This document shows positions 32,350 through 41,680 of a stretch of 64,000 bases of DNA, piece after piece. The translations under genes and the position numbers were made by a program. Position 1 is the first letter of the stretch; the number at the start of each line of letters is the position of its first letter. The notes below the pieces were generated by a model. The model was given only the letters and a program-made list of their open reading frames with translations, was not told the DNA's origin and ran no database searches. The stretch is from NCBI RefSeq assembly GCF_001422045.1, contig NZ_LMLW01000007.1:1-64000 (forward strand). The letters run 5' to 3'. This stretch comes from Sphingomonas sp. Leaf242. Lineage in GTDB: Bacteria; Pseudomonadota; Alphaproteobacteria; Sphingomonadales; Sphingomonadaceae.

Positions 32350-34611
32350 TCAAGGCTTCATCGTCGCAGCCCTGACCGTCGCGGTCGATACGATGCTGCG
32401 GTCGCTCGCGTTGCGAGCGAGGGCCACGCGGTACCGACCGCCGGCGACGCGCCAGCCAGGCAGCTTGGTGTCGTAGTCCGCGAGGATGCGCGGTTCGGCG
32501 ACGAGCGTCACATGGGTCGATTGGCCGGGTTTCAGCGTCACCCGCCGGAACCCGGCAAGCCGCATCGGCGCGTTTGAGCCTTCGCGCGTCACGTACATCT
32601 GCGGCACGTCGGCACCCGCAATGCGGCCGGTGTTGACGACATCAAAGCTGATGCTGAGCGTGGCGCCTCCGGTGACGACCGGGTTGCGGTAGGCGAAGCC
32701 GGTGTAGCTGAGGCCGTGACCGAACGGGAACAGCGGCTTGGCACGGGTCTTCTCGTACCAGCGATAGCCGACGTCGGCGCCCTCAACATAGTCCGCCGGA
32801 AAGCTCGGCAGCTGATGCTCGCTGGCATGGCCTGGATCGGCGGCGGCCTGTGCCTCGGCTGTACTCAGCCTGTCCAGCCCGACCGGCGCGGATCGAGGCG
32901 CCTGCGACGTGGCGGCCGGGAAGGTGATCGGCAACCGGCCGGAGGGATTGACGCGTCCGGTCAGGATGTTGGCGATCGCCGGTCCGCCGCGCTGGCCGGG
33001 ATACCAGGCCTGCACGACCGCGGATACCGCCGACAGCCATGGCATCAATACCGGGCCACCCGTTTCCATCACGGCCACGGTCCTAGGCTGTGCCGCCGCG
33101 ACCGCCGCGATCAGATCGTCCTGATGCTCGGGCAGCGAGAGGTCGGCGACGTCCTGCGCCTCGGTGGTCCACTGCGTCGCGAAGATGATCGCGATGTCCG
33201 CGGCCCTGGCGGCGGCGGCCGCAGCAGCTGGATCACGACCGTCGATCCAGGTGACCTTTGCCTGCGGCATCGCGGCGCGGATCGCCAAAAGTGGCGAGGA
33301 CGCGTGCCATGTGACGCGCGCGAACGACATCGCGGCGCCGCTCGTCAGGGGAATCTCGACGGGAGCGCCACCGACCGACCGCACCTGGCTCGAACCGCCG
33401 CCCGACAATACGCCGACATCGGCACGTCCACCGATCAGCACGACGCGCTTGGCGGTACGGGCGAGCGGCAAGACATTGCCCTCGTTCTTAAGCAGCACGA
33501 TGCCGGCTTCAGCCGCACGCTGCGCAACCTCGGCATGCGCCGCATACGGGATAGCCTGTGCCACGCCCGCCGGCGCGTCATAGGCGCCGGTCTCGATCAG
33601 CCCGGTCAGGTAGCGCGTCACCATGTCGTCGAGGCGTGCCATGGGTACGCGGCCTGCCTGGACATCGGCCTTGAGCGCATCGGCGAAGTAGATCTGGCGG
33701 TCCAGCTCCTGGCCCGATTCCTGATCGAGCCCGGCATTGGCGGCCTTTGCGGTCGAATGCACCGCCCCCCAATCGCTCATCACCCAACCGCGATAGCCCC
33801 AGTCGCGCTTCAGCACGTCGTTCAGCAGGTGCGCGTTCTCGCACGCCCAGTCGCCGTTTACCTTGTTGTAGGCGCACATGACCGAGCCCGGCTTGCCGGT
33901 CTCGATCGCGATCTCGAACGCCAGCAGGTCGCTCATCCGCAGCGCCGCCTCGCCGATCCGCGCGTCGACCACGGTCCGCCCGGTCTCCTGCGAGTTGAGC
34001 GCGAAATGCTTGACCGTCGAGACGATCCGGTTCGACTGGACACCGGCAATGTGCGCGCCCGCCATCGTGCCGGACAGCAACGGATCCTCGCCGAGATATT
34101 CGAAGTTACGCCCGTTCCAGGGATCGCGCGTCAGGTTGACGCCGCCCGCAAGCAGCACGTCGAAGCGCTTGGCACGGGCCTCGGCGCCGATCATCGCGCC
34201 GCCTGCGCGGGCGATCGCCGGATCGAACGTCGCCGCGGTGGCGAGACTGGAGGGCAGGGCGGTCGCCACATCGCCCTTGCGCTGCTCGATCTGGTTGGCG
34301 ACGCCGAGCGAGGCATCACTCTCGCGGATCAGCGGAATGCCGAGACGTGGAATGCCGTCTATATGACCCGCCGACGGGATCAGTTCGTTCGGCGTCTTGC
34401 CCTTTGCTAGCGGCGGGAAAAGGCCGTGAACGAGCGCCATCTTCTCGTCGAGCGTCATTTTCGCGACGATCGCGACAGCGCGCTGCCGTGCGTCCCGGAC
34501 GGTGGCCCGCGGGGCTGCATCGGGGGCGGATGTGGCCCGTGCGAATGCCGTACTGCCTATGCCGCATAGAAGTGTTGCGCCGAGCAACATGCCGCCCATC
34601 GTTTTTGCCAT
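32350..34611 (-). CDS. Glycoside hydrolase family 3 beta-glucosidase
   Basis: 753-aa exported enzyme releasing terminal beta-glucose from oligosaccharides. A signal peptide (GMLLGATLLCGIGSTAFA) is followed by the GH3 N-terminal barrel with KHFALNSQETGR and the nucleophile Asp in VMSDWGAVHS. The GH3 C-terminal domain (about 400-600) and a fibronectin-III-like end domain (about 650-740, SFDVVNTGRIAGADV) follow. The start MAKTMGG was chosen; 56 in-frame codons upstream are non-coding in character. It is divergent from the TonB receptor across a 200-bp region with two GAACGTTC palindromes, so a LacI-type regulator probably controls both. Confidence 0.93.
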   Translation of the reverse strand: MAKTMGGMLLGATLLCGIGSTAFARATSAPDAAPRATVRDARQRAVAIVAKMTLDEKMALVHGLFPPLAKGKTPNELIPSAGHIDGIPRLGIPLIRESDASLGVANQIEQRKGDVATALPSSLATAATFDPAIARAGGAMIGAEARAKRFDVLLAGGVNLTRDPWNGRNFEYLGEDPLLSGTMAGAHIAGVQSNRIVSTVKHFALNSQETGRTVVDARIGEAALRMSDLLAFEIAIETGKPGSVMCAYNKVNGDWACENAHLLNDVLKRDWGYRGWVMSDWGAVHSTAKAANAGLDQESGQELDRQIYFADALKADVQAGRVPMARLDDMVTRYLTGLIETGAYDAPAGVAQAIPYAAHAEVAQRAAEAGIVLLKNEGNVLPLARTAKRVVLIGGRADVGVLSGGGSSQVRSVGGAPVEIPLTSGAAMSFARVTWHASSPLLAIRAAMPQAKVTWIDGRDPAAAAAAARAADIAIIFATQWTTEAQDVADLSLPEHQDDLIAAVAAAQPRTVAVMETGGPVLMPWLSAVSAVVQAWYPGQRGGPAIANILTGRVNPSGRLPITFPAATSQAPRSAPVGLDRLSTAEAQAAADPGHASEHQLPSFPADYVEGADVGYRWYEKTRAKPLFPFGHGLSYTGFAYRNPVVTGGATLSISFDVVNTGRIAGADVPQMYVTREGSNAPMRLAGFRRVTLKPGQSTHVTLVAEPRILADYDTKLPGWRVAGGRYRVALARNASDRSIVSTATVRAATMKP

Positions 34612-34693
34612 TTCGGATCCTCCCTGATGTCCAGTCGCGTCAAGACCCCGGTTCATACCGGTCGCTGACGCCTGCGTGGCCAAACAGCACATC

Positions 34694-34708
34694 TGGAGAA
34701 CGTTCACA
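34694..34708. promoter_or_regulatory. Candidate LacI-type operator, site 1
   Basis: TGGAGAACGTTCACA has the palindromic core GAACGTTC centred on CG, the form expected for LacI-family operators. It lies between the divergent GH3 and TonB-receptor genes; the LacI gene is about 7 kb away at the end of the same locus. Confidence 0.5.
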
Positions 34709-34760
34709 ACCTTGCGATCCCAGCGTGTTGCAGGCTTGACAAGATTTCGACTTTGGAAGA

Positions 34761-34775
34761 GGGGAACGTTCTCAA
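34761..34775. promoter_or_regulatory. Candidate LacI-type operator, site 2
   Basis: GGGGAACGTTCTCAA repeats the same GAACGTTC core 66 bp from site 1, close to the TonB-receptor start and about 20 bp downstream of a TTGACA box. Two sites spaced this way could hold one dimeric regulator each or a loop. Confidence 0.5.
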
Positions 34776-34820
34776 ACAAGACGGCGCGGGGGAAACTGCG
34801 CCGACACAGGGAGGATGATG

Positions 34821-37800
34821 ATGGGGCGCTCCAGCACCCGTTTGGCTACGCGACTCGCTCTTGGCGGCTCAATGCTCGCGCTCATGGGCTTTCCGATGAT
34901 CGCCGCAGCGCAGGATACGTCTTCGACCATGGGTAATACCGGTCCGTCGACGATCCACGACAGTCCTGCGACCACCGACGCGACGAAAACGCAGAGCACG
35001 GGCGTAGCTGATGGTACCGATGCGAGCGGTGGCGAGATCGTCGTTACCGGTATCCGCGCGAGCCTTCGCAAGTCGATCGATCTGAAGCGCGATGCGCAGG
35101 GTATCGTCGATGCGATCTCGGCCGAGGATATCGGCAAGTTCCCCGATACCAACCTTGCCGAATCGCTGCAGCGCATCACCGGCGTGTCGATCGACCGTTC
35201 GAACGGCGAAGGGCAGTTCGTCACCGTCCGTGGCTTCGGTCCCGAGTACAACCTTGTTACGCTGAACGGTCGCCAACTCGCGACCTCGATCATCGGCGAC
35301 GGTAACAGCGCGCCGGTGTCGCGCTCGTTCGACTTCGCCAATCTCGCCTCCGAGGGCGTCGCAGCGCTCGAAGTTTATAAATCGGGTCGCGCGAGCGTGC
35401 CTTCGGGCGGCATCGGTTCAACCATCAACATCCGTACACCGCGACCGTTCGACAAGATGGGCCTGCGCGGCTCGCTGTCAGCGCGCGGCGTGATGGACAC
35501 TTCGCAAAACGGCAAGAACGACATCACGCCGGAAGTGTCGGGGATCATCTCGGACACGTTCGCCGACAACCGGATTGGTGTTCTGCTGCTCGGGTCATTC
35601 CAGGAACGTCACTTCAGCGCGAACCAAGCCAATATTGGTTTCCGAGACGGCTATCTTGGATCGGAAAACAACTGGGGTTCGCTCGCCCAGCCTGGCGATC
35701 CGCGCGCGGCCAACATCACCAACCGGCCGGATGCGACCGACGTCTACCAAGTGCCGCAGAACGGCGGCTACGACGTCGTCAACGGCAAGCGTCAGCGTAT
35801 TAACGGCCAAGCGGTGCTGCAGTTCAAGCCGACCGACTCGCTTACCGCTACGGTCGACTATACCTACTCACGCAACACCATCGACATCCGCGATAACAGC
35901 GTGGGCATCTGGTACAATCACAACGACACTTCGAGCGCTTGGACCGACGGTCCCGTCGCCGGTCCTGTCTTTTATACGGAGCGGTTCGGCGCAGGCGAAA
36001 CCAAGGATCTCGCCTATTCGGCTTCGCAGACCTCGGCGCGCAGCGAGAACAAGGCACTAGGCGGCAATCTCACCTGGAAAGCACCGGGTGGCGTCACCAT
36101 GGTGCTCGACGTCAATCATTCGACCGCGACATCGAAGCCTAACAATCCGTACGGCAACAGCAATTCGGTTGGCACCGCCGTGTTCGGTATCCAGAATCAG
36201 ACAATCAACTTCGAACACGAGTTGCCCGTCATCTCGTTCAACAATTATGCCGGGATTGATCCGCTCAACGCGGCAAACATAGTCCCGACCGGCAACGCAT
36301 TCCGCAATTCCTACTTCCGCGACGAGATCAACCAGGTCCAAGTCAAGGGACATTACGACCATGACGGCGGTTTCCTCGACAGCCTCGACTGGGGCGTTCA
36401 ATATACCGACAACAAGGTGCGCTCAGCGTACAGCGTGCTGCAGAACGATACCTGGGGCGGCACTGGTGGTGACAGCGCGGCGCAGCGTGCGGCGGCCGCA
36501 GCGTTGCTGCCAGATAGCCTGTTCAATCTCACCAGTATCCCGGACAAGTTCAAGGGACTTAGCGGCGCCAACGACCCGAACATCATCAAGTCGTTCTACA
36601 CATTCGACCTTCCAAGCGTCGTCAAGTTGCTCGACCAGGCGTACAACATCTGCGGCGGCAACGGCCAGTGCCTGATCCCGTACACGACGGACTCGCGAGT
36701 GCGCGAAAAGACTATTGCGCCGTATTTCCAGTTCAATGGTAAGTTCGAGGTGGCGTCGGTGCCGGGCCACATCATCGGTGGCATCCGTTACGAGACGACC
36801 AACGTCACCGCGTCCGCGCTCGTGCCAACCCCGTCCGGCGCCCGCCAGAACTCGCAGAACGAGTTCAACATCCTTTTCTCGGGCACTGGGTTCACGTCAT
36901 TCCGAGGGCAATACCAGAACTGGCTTCCTTCGGTCGACTTCGACATCGAACCGCTGGAAAGCGTGAAGCTGCGTGCATCATATAGCCACACGATCACACG
37001 TGCGGACTATGGGAGCCTCCAGGGTGGCCAGCGACTCGACACGCTGTTTCGCGTGGGCGGTGGCACCGGATCGGTCGGCAACCCGAACCTAATCCCGTAC
37101 AAGTCGAAGAACATCGATCTGTCGGCGGAATGGTATTACGGCAACGAGAGCTACATCTCGGTCGGCTATTTCCACAAGAACGTCGCGAACTACATCGGCA
37201 ACACGGTCGTTAACACCAACATTGCCGGCATCACCTCGCCGACGACGACGTTCAACGGCGTGACGCAGAACGGCCCGCGCTATCAGGCGGCGCTCAATGC
37301 ATTGGGTGCGAACGCGACCTTTGCACAGATCCGCGATTATATCGGCACCAACTTCCCAGGTGGCGTCGTCAACGGCACGATCATTGCGCAGCCCAACGAC
37401 CCGTCCGTGAATTTCGTCATCCAGACGCCGTTCAACAGCGACCAGACCGCCAATGTCGACGGCTTCGAGTTCGCGATCCAGCATAATTTCTGGCAGACGG
37501 GCTTCGGGACAATCCTCAACTATACTATCGTCAACGGCAACCGGAACTATGACAACCGACTGCCGGCGAGCGTTTCGCAGTTCGCGATCACGGGGCTTTC
37601 AGACAGCGCCAACGCGGTACTGTTCTATGACAAAAACGGCCTTCAGGCGCGGGTCGCCTACAACTATCGCAAGGGGTATCTTGCGGGTGCCGGCGTGAAC
37701 CCGACGTATATCAATACCTACGGACAATTCGACGTCAGCGCGAGCTATGCGATCACCAAGAACATCGGGATTTTCGTGGAGGGCATCAATGTCAACAGCG

Positions 37801-37895
37801 AGGATCGCGGCGGTCATCTGCGTTCGGACAACAACATCACGTTCGTGACGAAGCAGGACCCGCGCTACTCGGCGGGCGCGCGGATCACCTTCTAG
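34821..37895 (+). CDS. TonB-dependent receptor, carbohydrate-uptake type
   Basis: About 1024-aa outer-membrane receptor. A signal peptide (ALGGSMLALMGFPMIAAAQ) precedes a TonB-box-like EIVVTGIRASLR. The plug domain follows (to about residue 190: LAESLQRITGVSIDRS, then VTVRGFGPEYNLVTLNGR). The rest is the 22-strand barrel, ending in an aromatic-terminal SAGARITF as receptors do. Three ATGs run in tandem; the third, six bases after GGGAGG, is used here. It follows the GH3 gene divergently and is followed by a terminator hairpin. Its substrate is probably the glucan the neighbouring hydrolases trim. Confidence 0.95.
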   Translation: MGRSSTRLATRLALGGSMLALMGFPMIAAAQDTSSTMGNTGPSTIHDSPATTDATKTQSTGVADGTDASGGEIVVTGIRASLRKSIDLKRDAQGIVDAISAEDIGKFPDTNLAESLQRITGVSIDRSNGEGQFVTVRGFGPEYNLVTLNGRQLATSIIGDGNSAPVSRSFDFANLASEGVAALEVYKSGRASVPSGGIGSTINIRTPRPFDKMGLRGSLSARGVMDTSQNGKNDITPEVSGIISDTFADNRIGVLLLGSFQERHFSANQANIGFRDGYLGSENNWGSLAQPGDPRAANITNRPDATDVYQVPQNGGYDVVNGKRQRINGQAVLQFKPTDSLTATVDYTYSRNTIDIRDNSVGIWYNHNDTSSAWTDGPVAGPVFYTERFGAGETKDLAYSASQTSARSENKALGGNLTWKAPGGVTMVLDVNHSTATSKPNNPYGNSNSVGTAVFGIQNQTINFEHELPVISFNNYAGIDPLNAANIVPTGNAFRNSYFRDEINQVQVKGHYDHDGGFLDSLDWGVQYTDNKVRSAYSVLQNDTWGGTGGDSAAQRAAAAALLPDSLFNLTSIPDKFKGLSGANDPNIIKSFYTFDLPSVVKLLDQAYNICGGNGQCLIPYTTDSRVREKTIAPYFQFNGKFEVASVPGHIIGGIRYETTNVTASALVPTPSGARQNSQNEFNILFSGTGFTSFRGQYQNWLPSVDFDIEPLESVKLRASYSHTITRADYGSLQGGQRLDTLFRVGGGTGSVGNPNLIPYKSKNIDLSAEWYYGNESYISVGYFHKNVANYIGNTVVNTNIAGITSPTTTFNGVTQNGPRYQAALNALGANATFAQIRDYIGTNFPGGVVNGTIIAQPNDPSVNFVIQTPFNSDQTANVDGFEFAIQHNFWQTGFGTILNYTIVNGNRNYDNRLPASVSQFAITGLSDSANAVLFYDKNGLQARVAYNYRKGYLAGAGVNPTYINTYGQFDVSASYAITKNIGIFVEGINVNSEDRGGHLRSDNNITFVTKQDPRYSAGARITF

Positions 37896-37906
37896 GATCC
37901 GTGAGG

Positions 37907-37936
37907 AAGGCCATTCTCGCGTTCGAGGATGGCCTT
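37907..37936 (+). terminator. Rho-independent-type terminator after the TonB receptor gene
   Basis: AAGGCCAT and ATGGCCTT enclose an inner CTCG-CGTT-CGAG stem, giving a long near-perfect hairpin 12 bp after the receptor stop. The following bases are only moderately T-rich. Confidence 0.7.
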
Positions 37937-38002
37937 TCGCGCATTCGACCGGCAAAGAGACGTCGAACACAGCCCGGCAAGGGCATCGGATAGGACGGGC
38001 CA

Positions 38003-38461
38003 TGTGGATACGGCCATCTCTCATGTCGTTGTTGGCGGCGGTGGTACCGCGGGCTGGCTTAATGCCTGGCAGATCGCCGTAGCCGCACGGCCGGCGGCGG
38101 CGCTTTCGATCACGGTGACCGTGGTGGATTTGCTCAACGAATCGACGGTCGGCGTGGGCAACCCGGTATACGTTGCCCGTGACGCTGGATCGCATCGGCT
38201 TAGACATCGGCGAGGCCGAATTCTTGCTCGTCTGCACTGATTTTTTCTATGGCGTACGAAATGTTCCGGTCGCGAGTTAACTATATATTCTGTACGGCAT
38301 GGGCGGGCACCTTCCCGAGGCGGAACCTTTGAAGCCGGGTACGTCGCTGGGATCGCGCAGCCTACGCGCGGTCGGACCAGCCCGCTTCCTAAGTTCAACG
38401 CGTATCTCGACGCTTGCCGGATGACCTATCGACCGACCGCTCTGGAGCAGCTTTCCTGATG
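38003..38461 (+). pseudogene. Degraded tryptophan-halogenase-like gene
   Basis: From a GTG the frame gives VDTAISHVVVGGGGTAGWLN, the FAD motif of tryptophan halogenases, then VVDLLNESTVGVGNPVYVA, matching the ESxxIGTVGVGES region of the intact halogenase downstream. Reading then shifts frame (VTLDRIGLDIGEAEFLL), meets stops, and a third frame ends in ...TALEQLS and a TGA that overlaps the sapC ATG (TGATG). The coupling at the end suggests a former full-length gene of this operon that lost most of its middle. The C-terminal assignment is less sure than the N-terminal one. Confidence 0.6.
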
Positions 38462-39181
38462 GCCAACCACGTTATCCTCACCAGCGAGGAGCACCGTACG
38501 CTACGCATTTCCACGGCGCGCAGCGCTCAGCTGGGCGATGCGGTAATGTCGTCGCTTGTCGTGCCGAACGAATTTCGCCGAGTGCAGAACGACTATCCGA
38601 TCCTGTTTCGGCTCACCCCGCAGCGCGATCGGTTCCAGGCGTTGGCGATGTTTGGGTTCGAACCGGGCGAGAATCTGTTCCTCGACGGCAATCGCTGGGA
38701 CGCGCCCTATCGCCCCCTTGCGATGCAGATCCAGCCCTTCCTGATCGGTCACCCTGCCGTCGAAGGCGGTGACAAGCAGATCCATATCGATCTCGACAGT
38801 CCACGCGTCGCGACCGACTGTGAGAGCGTGCGCGTGTTCGACGACCTCGGGCGTCCGACACCGTACCTGGAAGCGGTCGCCGAGCAGATGGGCGAACTTG
38901 ACGCTGGCTGGCAGCAGACCGATGGCTTCTTTGCAGCGCTGACCCGCTATGATCTGCTTGAACCGCTAACGCTTGAGATCACTCTGGACGACGGCTCGAC
39001 CAACCGGCTGGTTGGCTATCACGGCATCGCGGAGGAACGTCTTCACCAACTCGACGCGGGCGTGCTTGCCGCGTTGCATGCAGACGGTCACCTGCTGCCG
39101 GTGTTCATGGCGATGGCCTCTCTTGCGAACGTGACCAAACTGATCGCGCGTAAGAACCAGCAGGTCGCAGCGCATGGCTGA
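38459..39181 (+). CDS. SapC family protein
   Basis: 240 aa starting MANHVILTSEEHRTL. SapC-like proteins are soluble, have the conserved VVPNEFRRVQNDYPILF segment seen here, and occur with TonB receptors, cupin-like proteins and tryptophan halogenases; biochemical role unknown. WDAPYRPLAMQIQPFLIG and the C-terminal half fit the family. The ATG follows GGAGC and overlaps the stop of the relic gene. The stop overlaps the next gene by eight bases, so this is an operon. Confidence 0.88.
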   Translation: MANHVILTSEEHRTLRISTARSAQLGDAVMSSLVVPNEFRRVQNDYPILFRLTPQRDRFQALAMFGFEPGENLFLDGNRWDAPYRPLAMQIQPFLIGHPAVEGGDKQIHIDLDSPRVATDCESVRVFDDLGRPTPYLEAVAEQMGELDAGWQQTDGFFAALTRYDLLEPLTLEITLDDGSTNRLVGYHGIAEERLHQLDAGVLAALHADGHLLPVFMAMASLANVTKLIARKNQQVAAHG

Positions 39182-40205
39182 GGCCGATCCTAACATCTTT
39201 GCAGAGCTCACGCAGGTGCCGGAGATCAAAGTCGTGAATCCGGCTGATCTTGACGCACGGCTGCGGGATGCGACGACGCCGTTCGTCGTCCGCGGGCTGG
39301 TCAAGGACTGGCCGCTCGTCGCAGCAGGCTGCCGATCTTCGCGCGACGCCCGCGCGTATCTGCTGCAGCATCACCGCGATCTCGCCTTCACTGTCTCGGT
39401 CGGCGAGCAGGGCAGCGACGGGCGGCTGTTCTACGATGCAGCGATGGCGATGAACTTTCGCACGCTGCGCGCATCGTTGCCCGACATCTTTCAGCGGATT
39501 GAATCGATCGAGGGGCAGGCGGGTGCACCACCGGTTTATCTTGCGTCGATCGACATGCACCAGTTCTTCGCCGGGCTGTACGAAGCGAACCACGTCGATC
39601 TCTGCGACCGGACCTGCCTCGCAAGCATCTGGATCGGCACTAAGACGCGGATCGCGGCGCATAACGACCTGCCCAACAATCTCGCCTGTGTGGCGGCGGG
39701 GCGGCGGCGATTCACATTGTTCCCGCGAGAACAGTTCCGCAACTTGTATCTGGGGCCAATCGATAACACGCCGGCCGGACGCGCGATCAGCATGGTCGAT
39801 TTTCACGCGCCCGATCTGGAGCGCCATCCGCGTTTCCCCGATGCTTTGGCGCACGCGCAGGTCACCGAATTGGAGGCGGGCGATGCACTCTACATACCCG
39901 CAATGTGGTGGCACCATGTCGAGGGGCTGGCGGACTTCAATATCCTGGTGAATTACTGGTGGCGCGAGACGCCGCGCTGGTTGGGCTCGCCACAGCATGC
40001 GCTCAACCATGCGCTGCTTGCGATCCGCGACCTGCCCGAGGACGAGAAGGCGCATTGGCGCGATCTGTTCGACTATTACGTGTTCGCCAACACCGACGGC
40101 GTGACCGCCCATATCCCTAAGGAGGGTCGCAGCGTTCTGGCCCCGCTTGATCCGGAAAGCGCAGGGCGCCTCCGTGCGTTCTTACTCAGGAATCTCAGCC
40201 AATGA
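39174..40205 (+). CDS. Cupin-like (JmjC-type) iron/2-oxoglutarate oxygenase
   Basis: 343 aa. A JmjC-like cupin fold with iron ligands His-x-Asp in AAHNDLPNNLAC and a distal His in MWWHHVEG; GDALYIPAMWWHHVEG is the typical second half of the barrel. PFVVRGLVKDWPL near the N terminus is the common opening of this family. Such enzymes hydroxylate protein or peptide side chains. It overlaps SapC by eight bases and the halogenase by four, so the three products probably act on the same target, likely the receptor system or its ligand. Confidence 0.88.
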   Translation: MAEADPNIFAELTQVPEIKVVNPADLDARLRDATTPFVVRGLVKDWPLVAAGCRSSRDARAYLLQHHRDLAFTVSVGEQGSDGRLFYDAAMAMNFRTLRASLPDIFQRIESIEGQAGAPPVYLASIDMHQFFAGLYEANHVDLCDRTCLASIWIGTKTRIAAHNDLPNNLACVAAGRRRFTLFPREQFRNLYLGPIDNTPAGRAISMVDFHAPDLERHPRFPDALAHAQVTELEAGDALYIPAMWWHHVEGLADFNILVNYWWRETPRWLGSPQHALNHALLAIRDLPEDEKAHWRDLFDYYVFANTDGVTAHIPKEGRSVLAPLDPESAGRLRAFLLRNLSQ

Positions 40206-41680
40206 CCATCACACCACGTCGGATCGTCGTTGCGGGAGGCGGCACCGCAGGCTGGATGGCCGCCGCCGCGATCGCACGGACAATGGGCGGCACGGCGGCG
40301 GTGACGCTTATCGAATCCGATGCGATCGGCACCGTCGGCGTCGGCGAGTCCACCATCCCGCCGCTCGTCACCTATAATCGGTTGCTTGGGATCGGCGAGG
40401 CCGACTTCATGCGAGCGACGCAGGCGACGTTCAAGCTCGGCATCCTGTTCGACGGCTGGAAGAACGGCAGCGATCGCTATTTCCACTCGTTCGGAACCAC
40501 GGGTAAGGACCATTGGTCCGCGGGCTTCCAGCATTTCTGGCTGAACGGTCGGACGCGCGGCCATGACCAGTCCTACGACGCCTATTGTCTGGAACTTGCC
40601 GCGGCAATGGACGGCAAGTTCGCGCACCTGCCTGACGAGGGCATGAACTATGCGTATCAGCTCGATTCGACGCTCTACGGGAAGTTCCTGCGGGGGATGG
40701 CTGAGGCTGACGGCACGACCCGCATCGAGGGGCGTATCGCGCGTGTCGAACTCAATGCTGAAAGCGGCGACGTGGCGGCGCTTCATCTCGAGTCCGGAGC
40801 CGTCGTCGAGGGCGATCTGTTCCTCGACTGCACGGGCTTCCGCGCGCTGCTGATCGAGCAGGCGCTGCATGCCGGTTTCGACGACTGGACGCACTGGCTG
40901 CCCTGCGACTCCGCCATCGCGGTGCAGACCGAGAACGTCCGCCCGCCGGTGCCCTACACGCGCGCAATGGCGCATGATGCGGGCTGGCAATGGCGTATCC
41001 CGCTCCAGCACCGCACCGGCAACGGTATCGTCTGGTGTAGCCGCTATCTGGACCGCGACGCGGCACTCGAACGGCTCCTCGGCAACCTTGAGGGCGAGGT
41101 GCTGACCGAGCCCAATCACATCCGCTTCGTGACCGGTGCACGGCGTCGGCAGTGGCATCGCAACGTGATCGCGATCGGCCTCTCGGGCGGGTTCATGGAG
41201 CCGCTCGAGTCGACGAGCATTCACCTTATCCAGCGTGCGATCCTGCGGTTGATCCGGATGATGCCGCAGGGGGCGATCTCGCCGCGCGACGTCGCCGAGT
41301 TCAACGACCAGCAGTTCGCCGACATGGAGCAGATCCGCGATTTCCTGATCCTGCACTACAAGGCGACCGACCGGCGCGGCTCGCCATTCTGGCGGCAGTG
41401 TGCGGCGATGCCGATCCCCGACAGCCTGGCGCAGAAGATCGAGCTGTTCCGCGAAACCGGCCGCGTGTTCCGCCGCAACGAGGAACTGTTCGCGGAAAAC
41501 AGCTGGGTTCAGGTAATGATGGGGCAGGGCATCGTTCCGCGCGCGCATCATCCGATCGCTGACAAGCTGGGCGACGAGGAACTGACCCGCTTCCTATCGA
41601 CGCTGAGGGAAAATGTCTTGCGGACCGTTGCGGGATTGCCCCGCCACGCCGACTATGTCGCGCACTACTGTGGCGGCTGA
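40202..41680 (+). CDS. Tryptophan halogenase-family flavoprotein
   Basis: 492 aa. The FAD motif VVAGGGTAGWMAAAAIA, the GTVGVGESTIPP region and GWQWRIPLQHRTGNG (the W-x-W-x-I-P signature) mark the flavin-dependent tryptophan halogenase family. These use reduced flavin, oxygen and halide; many environmental members have unknown substrates. It overlaps the cupin-like gene by four bases and the LacI gene by about 26. In this context it is more likely to modify a peptide or other receptor-linked molecule than free tryptophan. It is intact, unlike the relic 2.2 kb upstream. Confidence 0.9.
   Translation: MTITPRRIVVAGGGTAGWMAAAAIARTMGGTAAVTLIESDAIGTVGVGESTIPPLVTYNRLLGIGEADFMRATQATFKLGILFDGWKNGSDRYFHSFGTTGKDHWSAGFQHFWLNGRTRGHDQSYDAYCLELAAAMDGKFAHLPDEGMNYAYQLDSTLYGKFLRGMAEADGTTRIEGRIARVELNAESGDVAALHLESGAVVEGDLFLDCTGFRALLIEQALHAGFDDWTHWLPCDSAIAVQTENVRPPVPYTRAMAHDAGWQWRIPLQHRTGNGIVWCSRYLDRDAALERLLGNLEGEVLTEPNHIRFVTGARRRQWHRNVIAIGLSGGFMEPLESTSIHLIQRAILRLIRMMPQGAISPRDVAEFNDQQFADMEQIRDFLILHYKATDRRGSPFWRQCAAMPIPDSLAQKIELFRETGRVFRRNEELFAENSWVQVMMGQGIVPRAHHPIADKLGDEELTRFLSTLRENVLRTVAGLPRHADYVAHYCGG

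Noticed and set aside
32716..34410. A 564-codon plus-strand frame opposite GH3
   Set aside because: Arginine-rich antisense translation; GH3 motifs are unmistakable on the minus strand.
40076..41551. A 491-codon frame opposite the halogenase
   Set aside because: Antisense of the halogenase gene, no motif, and it would contradict the operon overlaps.
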